A stretch of 64,000 bases of DNA from the NCBI GenBank assembly GCA_949825065.1, contig OX463849.1, positions 38,531,852-38,595,851 of the forward strand, in the 5' to 3' direction. The notes under the pieces are model-generated. The model searched no databases, was not told the origin of the DNA, and saw only the letters and a list, made by a program, of their open reading frames with translations. This DNA comes from Odontocerum albicorne. Lineage: Eukaryota; Arthropoda; Insecta; Trichoptera; Odontoceridae. The stretch's first letter is position 1, and every line of letters begins with the position of its first letter. The translations under genes were made by a program, and so were the position numbers. Shown here in pieces: positions 38,901 to 44,900 of the stretch.

Positions 38901-41900
38901 CGCATCGCATCCAGAGGATGCACGCCTCACCTTCCCCCAGCACAGGACATCGCGCAAGTCAATGATTGACTTGCGCACAAGCAGACAGATCTACACACCT
39001 GCCAAGAACTCGGCGTACCACATACACGGATAAACAAGGCGATGATCACGGCTGGCACCCTACCACGAGACCGGGGGACCACGCCGGGAGGATATCAACC
39101 TCTGCGAGGTGACAGCGCACACGTCCTTGCCCAATGAGATGTTGCTCCGAAGATGACTATACGGAGGCAACATCGAGGGGAGTGTATCGGACGTATGCCG
39201 TCACCCTTGTGTGTGTGTGTGGTATGATGAGACAGACAAGGTTGTGTGTAGATCTGGAGGGAAATTACCCCTTTTTTTAACTCTGATAATAATGATAATA
39301 ACTTGAACTCTGATAATAACTCTGATAATTCATGTAATCTATGCTGTTTTGCTCTTATAATTCTGTAAAAATGCATCATGTATTATAATTTGTATGTAAT
39401 ATTATGTAAAATATCAGTCACTTTGAATCCGAATGAGCTCGCGACCGCGCAGAAAAATGTGCAGCGGCCGGGCCATCGTGACCAAGGCAAAAAGCGGTCA
39501 GTTTAAGCGGCCCCCCCCGAGCCCCCACGTGGTTTTACCTCGCGGCTGGCGGGCGCTTACTCTGACCGACTTTCCGCTAATATAGAGCCTTAAATTCTAT
39601 CGAAAATATACTACTTCTCTTCACTCTACTGACTACGTTTCATTTCTCAACCTTCTCCAAGTTCTACAGAGGAATCTCTACTCTTCCGACTTCACTTCTT
39701 CTCTTCGTCTTTCGCCGGAATCATCGTACCGAGTCCGCCCCTGGCACCGTCTGGACAGCTCTCTGAATACGCCGGAACAAGCTCCGCCCACAAGTTCAGA
39801 GGCGCATCGACTCAAGAACATTTCACCGGAAATTAATCTAATTAATTTTTTGGTGATTTACGATTGACTCCGCGAACTGGATTCTTCGAGCACTGCAGCA
39901 ACCATCCAACCTATCTACAGTCTTTGTACCTGTCTGGTACAATTACAATAAAGTCATTTCCTGGGTGTCATTTTGAATAAATGCACATTATCCAGAAAAT
40001 ATACTCGTATATAATAAATACTAAACTGCTGGTAAAAACCGTTCAAATACATAACACATCGATCAATAAGGCCCGGGACTAATCAATAGATGACGCCTCT
40101 AATAACAAATCCATACCATTCTCAGTTAGTACCAACCTTAAGAAGTTACGTGTCCAACTTTCATGACATTCCGACATTGTGTCATTGAGTTAGTGGTTTT
40201 AGTGACGCTACTTTTGCTATTTTCAAAACAATGGAAAAAACCTAATTTAGTGTGTTGATAAAACATTGCTTATTAATGGGAAAAAATACCGTTCAAACTC
40301 AGCGATGGCTTGAAAAGTGTTATCCGGGCTCTGCTCCGTCGAAAACAACCATTTGTCGGTGGTATGCACAGACACAAATGATGCTGAACGCTCTGGTCAT
40401 CCAAATGAGGCTGTTACATCAGTAAACAAAAAAAAAAACTCAAAAACGTGATGGAAAATCGCAAAGTAAAGTTGTGTAAGATAGCTGACATCCTGAAGAT
40501 ATCATTTGGTAGTGTTTACACTATTTTGCATGAACATTTGGTCATGAAAAAGCTTTTGCTCACAATGGAACAGAAACAACAATGCATCGATGATTCAGAG
40601 CGCTGTTTGGCACTGTTTACGCGAAATAAACAGGAGTTTTTGCATCGGTATGTGACAATGGATGAAACTTGGATCCACCACTATACTCCTGAATCAAATC
40701 GGCAGTCAGCTGAGTGGAGAGCAGCCGGTGAAAGTTGCCAGAAGCAACCAAAAACTCAACAGTCGGCCGGGAAGGTTATGGCCTCCGTATTTTGGGATGC
40801 GCATCGTATAATATTTATCGATCACCTTGAAAAGGAAAAAAACCATCAATAGCGAATATTACATAGCGTTTTGGAGCGTTTGTAGGCAGAAATTGCAAAA
40901 AAACGGCCCCATATGAAGAAGAAAAAAGTTCTCTTTCATCAAGACAATGCACCGTGTCACAAGTCGATGGTAACGATGGCCAAATTGCATGAGTTGAACT
41001 TCGAATTGCTTCCGCACCCACCGTATTCTCCAGATTTGGCCCCCAGCGACTAATGGCGGTTCGCAGACCTCAAAAATATGCTCCAGGGAAAGAGATTTGG
41101 CTCCAATGAAGAAGTGATTGCCGAAACTAACGCCTATTTTGAAACCAAAGATAAATCGTTCTACACGGCTGGCATAGAAAAGTTAGGAAAGCGTTGGAAT
41201 GAATGTATCGCTCTAGGAGACTATGTTGATGAATAAAGAAAAATTTTGGCAAGCAAATGTTGTTTCAGTAGTTAGTCCCGGGACTTATTGATCAATGTGT
41301 TATAAGTATGTTATGGAAAACAAATTTTTCAATTTTACATTAAGTTTGTTTACATTCTTGAGATTATTGAACATTTTTCAAGGTTGTCAGAGTGCCATTT
41401 TTTAAAGATTTCTGTATCGGTTGACTCATAAAAGAGAAATAAAGTTAACTGATAAGGTGATTGTAAAACACAATAAGTAATTGGTTCTGGTATTGCTAAC
41501 TATTTTCGTTCGTCTCTGTAAAACGTAAGACATTCAAAATCAAAATAAAAAAAATTTAAAATCAAACTCTTCGGTAATCCGATATAACTTTTCCACTTAT
41601 TTCCTATTAAATGCTGTATAAAAGTCACCTCTAATCTATGTATGCTGGATGAAAGAAGAGCCTGCCCAGCCATGAGATGCCATTTAGCTGTGCCATCTCT
41701 GGAGTCTAGAGCTGTCACTTGCCCATCCAAGGTACTGATGAAAAGGAGACTGAAAAAAAATGTAAGAATGTTTAATATTTAAATAACCCCAAACAAAATT
41801 ATTCTCCAGCAATTATTTTCTTCTTGATTGTACATTATAAATTTCCAATATCTTTAGAAACAGATTTGATTGTACATTATAAATTTCCAATTTCTTTAGA

Positions 41901-44900
41901 AACAGAGACTTGAGAACATCTAAAGGGTTATTCAAATTGAGCGGTTTTTTTTATTCTAATTTTTTTAATTCTTGAATAAAACATACAATTTGCTTTGATT
42001 TCAAAGCACTTTTTATTGGTCATTGAAGTATAATGTATGACATTTAAACACAAAAAACAATATACACCAAATGTCCACCTCTTGCAACTGCACAGATGTC
42101 CACTCTTTTGTCCAAATTTCCTATGACATTTTGGCATAATTGCGGTTCTAACTCACCAATAATGCGAATAATTTCGTCCTTCAGCTCAGGAATTGATTGG
42201 GGGCCATTCTTATAAATCTGGCTTTTCATGTAAACCCAGAGAAAATAGTCCAACGGTGTCAGATCACATGATCTTGGTGGCCAATTAACATAGCCGTTTC
42301 CGGAGATTACAATACATAAAATAATTCAACAATTTGAACGTATTGTATACTTCATTTTTATAAATGCCATACAATACACTTCTCAAATGTCACAAGACCC
42401 AGGCAAGTTCACGATGCCATCTGTGTTTTATCCAAGAATTAAAAAAACCGCTCAATTTAAAAGACCCTACATATTTACTCTCTTCTTATATTTATTTTCA
42501 ATAACTCTCATTTACTTTTACCACTAAACATAAATTATAATGCTAAAAACTTTGCTGAAGACATAAAAACCAACATACATTTAAAGTGTGTACGGTGGTA
42601 TGCGTTAGGTAAGAGAAAATTGAAGAAGTAGATGAGTTCCATTATCTGGACAGTATGTTTAAGTGTGATGTTTAAGATATACCGAACATTGAAAGAAGGG
42701 TAGCGACATAGAACAAAGTAAATAGAGCACTTAATGTAATAAACTTCTTCTTCTTGTCGTGCCTTATCAGGTCCCCCGACATTGGCAATCACTCTGGCAA
42801 AGGCTTCTCTATCTTGCGCAACCCGGAACAGGTCCTCCACACGCCCCATCCCCGTCCAGTCTCTTATATCGCGCAGCCAAGATGTTTGCCTTCTACCAGG
42901 ACCACGCTGCCCCTCGATCTTACCCATCAGTATCAACTGGAGGATTTCGTACTTCTCTCCACGTAAAATGTGACCCAGATAGGATATCTTGCGGACCTTA
43001 ATATCTGTCAGCAGCTGTCTACGACGATAAGCTCTCCTCAAGATCTCCAAATTGGTAATCATATCAGTCCACGGTATACGAAGCATTCTCCTGTGCGACC
43101 ACATCTCGAACGCTTCCAACCGATTCATAGTATGAACCTTCAGCGCCCATGTTTCCGAGCCATACAACAGAACAGACCAAACATAGCAATTCAACATTCT
43201 CTGCCTTAGTTTCAGATTCAATTTATCATTGCAGAATATTGATCTCATTTTGTTGAATGAACTATGTGCTGCTTCAATCCTGCACTTCGCCTCCATATCT
43301 GGGTCGATAGATGTAGTAATCATACTGCCCAGGTACTTGAATTGCTCCACCCTCTCCAATAGTTCACTCCCAAGCCGTAATGTCATAGCGGAGTAATCTG
43401 CCATGCCAAATGCCATCCATTTTCTCTTTTTGATATTCATATTAAGGCCTAATTCTTCTCCTGCATCGTTAATGTTAACAAGAAGTTCTTGAAGATCTGC
43501 AATGTTATCAGCTAAGATGACAGTATCATTGGCATATCTTATATTGCTGACACACTCGCCGTTGACCTTCACTCCTCTTGATGAGTTCTCCAGAGCCTTT
43601 TTAACACATTGATCGCCGTGTCAGCCACCGGTGGCCGACACCGAGGTATTCCGATTGGGTCGTGTCGGCCACCGGTGGCTGACACGGCATACCTAACTTC
43701 AGAGTGTCATTCTGTCCGTCGGCTACGCGCTCTGTATTAAACTATTAAACTTGGCCGACATGGCCCTTTTCGATCTTACTACGATATGGCCTTAGGATAT
43801 CTTCTTGGTTCTAAAAGATATACTCATGAATATGATAGGTAGGTTATATTAAATTAAAAACCTAAAAACGTAAAAACATTTTTTGGACATTTTACGAAAA
43901 TCCTATTGGCGATCAATGTGTTAAAGACATAATTAGAGTACATATTGAAGAGTATAGTAACGGTGACAATATGCAACCCTGACGTACACCTATTCTGATT
44001 TCAATCTCCTCTGAACAGACATTACCGACCTTAATTTCGGCAGTCTGGAACCAATAAAGATTCTTAATGAAGTTTCTATCTTTATCGTCGACATTGTACC
44101 CCTCCAGCATCCGCATTAATTCACCGTGCTTCACTCTTTCGAATGCCTTCTCAGTCAATGAAACAGGCAAAAACATATTTCCGTTGATCTCGACATTTCT
44201 GCAGTAGGATGTTAACTGCCAGTAATGCTTCTCTTGTTCCAAAGGCATTTCTGAAACCAAATTGACTTTTGTCGAGATCTTGCTCATATTTGTTCCTTAT
44301 TCGGGCATGAATGATCTTAAGGAATAGTTTCTGTAATAAACTACTGCCCTTTATCTAAAGTAGCAAAAATGATGATATATAATAATGAGTATTGGTACCC
44401 ACCTTGACGTGGGGTTGGCACCCACCTTGATATATGGAAGTGTAGCTTAGATTTGACAGTAGAAGAATAAAAGTAAGATTAATGCTGTGGAGATGCGTGT
44501 ACTAAGAAAAAATGTGGATCAGAATTGAATGAATGAATGAATAAAATAGATGTTTTACATGAGATGAAGAAAAGCGCTTTAAGATGGTTTGGACATGTGG
44601 AGAAAATGAATGATAAAAGAATGACTAAGAGAGTATAAAAATCACAAGTGCAAGATGTGCAAGGAAGAGGTAGACCGAGGAAAATGTGACTGGATCAACT
44701 GAATGGTGGTCATCTTTGCAACCAATGAAAATTCATCACAATAATAGAACCAGTTGGGGAGACATAAACATAAAACAAATTGGTATTTTTTTTAATCAAA
44801 GCTTATTATGCAATTCATACAACCATCATGCCATCTCCCTATCGGGGTAAGCAGAGAGGACAAAGCGCAGGACTTTCCTATCTCGACACACTTCCTTCTC

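Larger units (their letters stand above)
35505..39941 (+). mobile_element. BEL/Pao-type LTR retrotransposon, gag-protease only
   Basis: The element is flanked by a 5-bp duplication, ATTAC (35500-35504 and 39942-39946). LTRs begin TGTATCGGACGTATGCC at 35505 and 39183; the shared stretch runs at least 681 bp without an indel and with no mismatch I could see. The polypurine tract GAGGGGAG (39175-39182) sits directly before the right LTR. Internal DNA is GC-rich, unlike its surroundings. One long frame has gag and aspartic protease features; no reverse transcriptase, RNase H or integrase is present. It lies in PERK intron 2, antisense to the gene. Confidence 0.92.

Noticed and set aside
42535..43572. 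345-residue minus-strand frame as a host protein
   Set aside because: It is a LINE polymerase C-terminal half with the YAND remnant of the catalytic block; its last about 60 residues are readthrough past the element.
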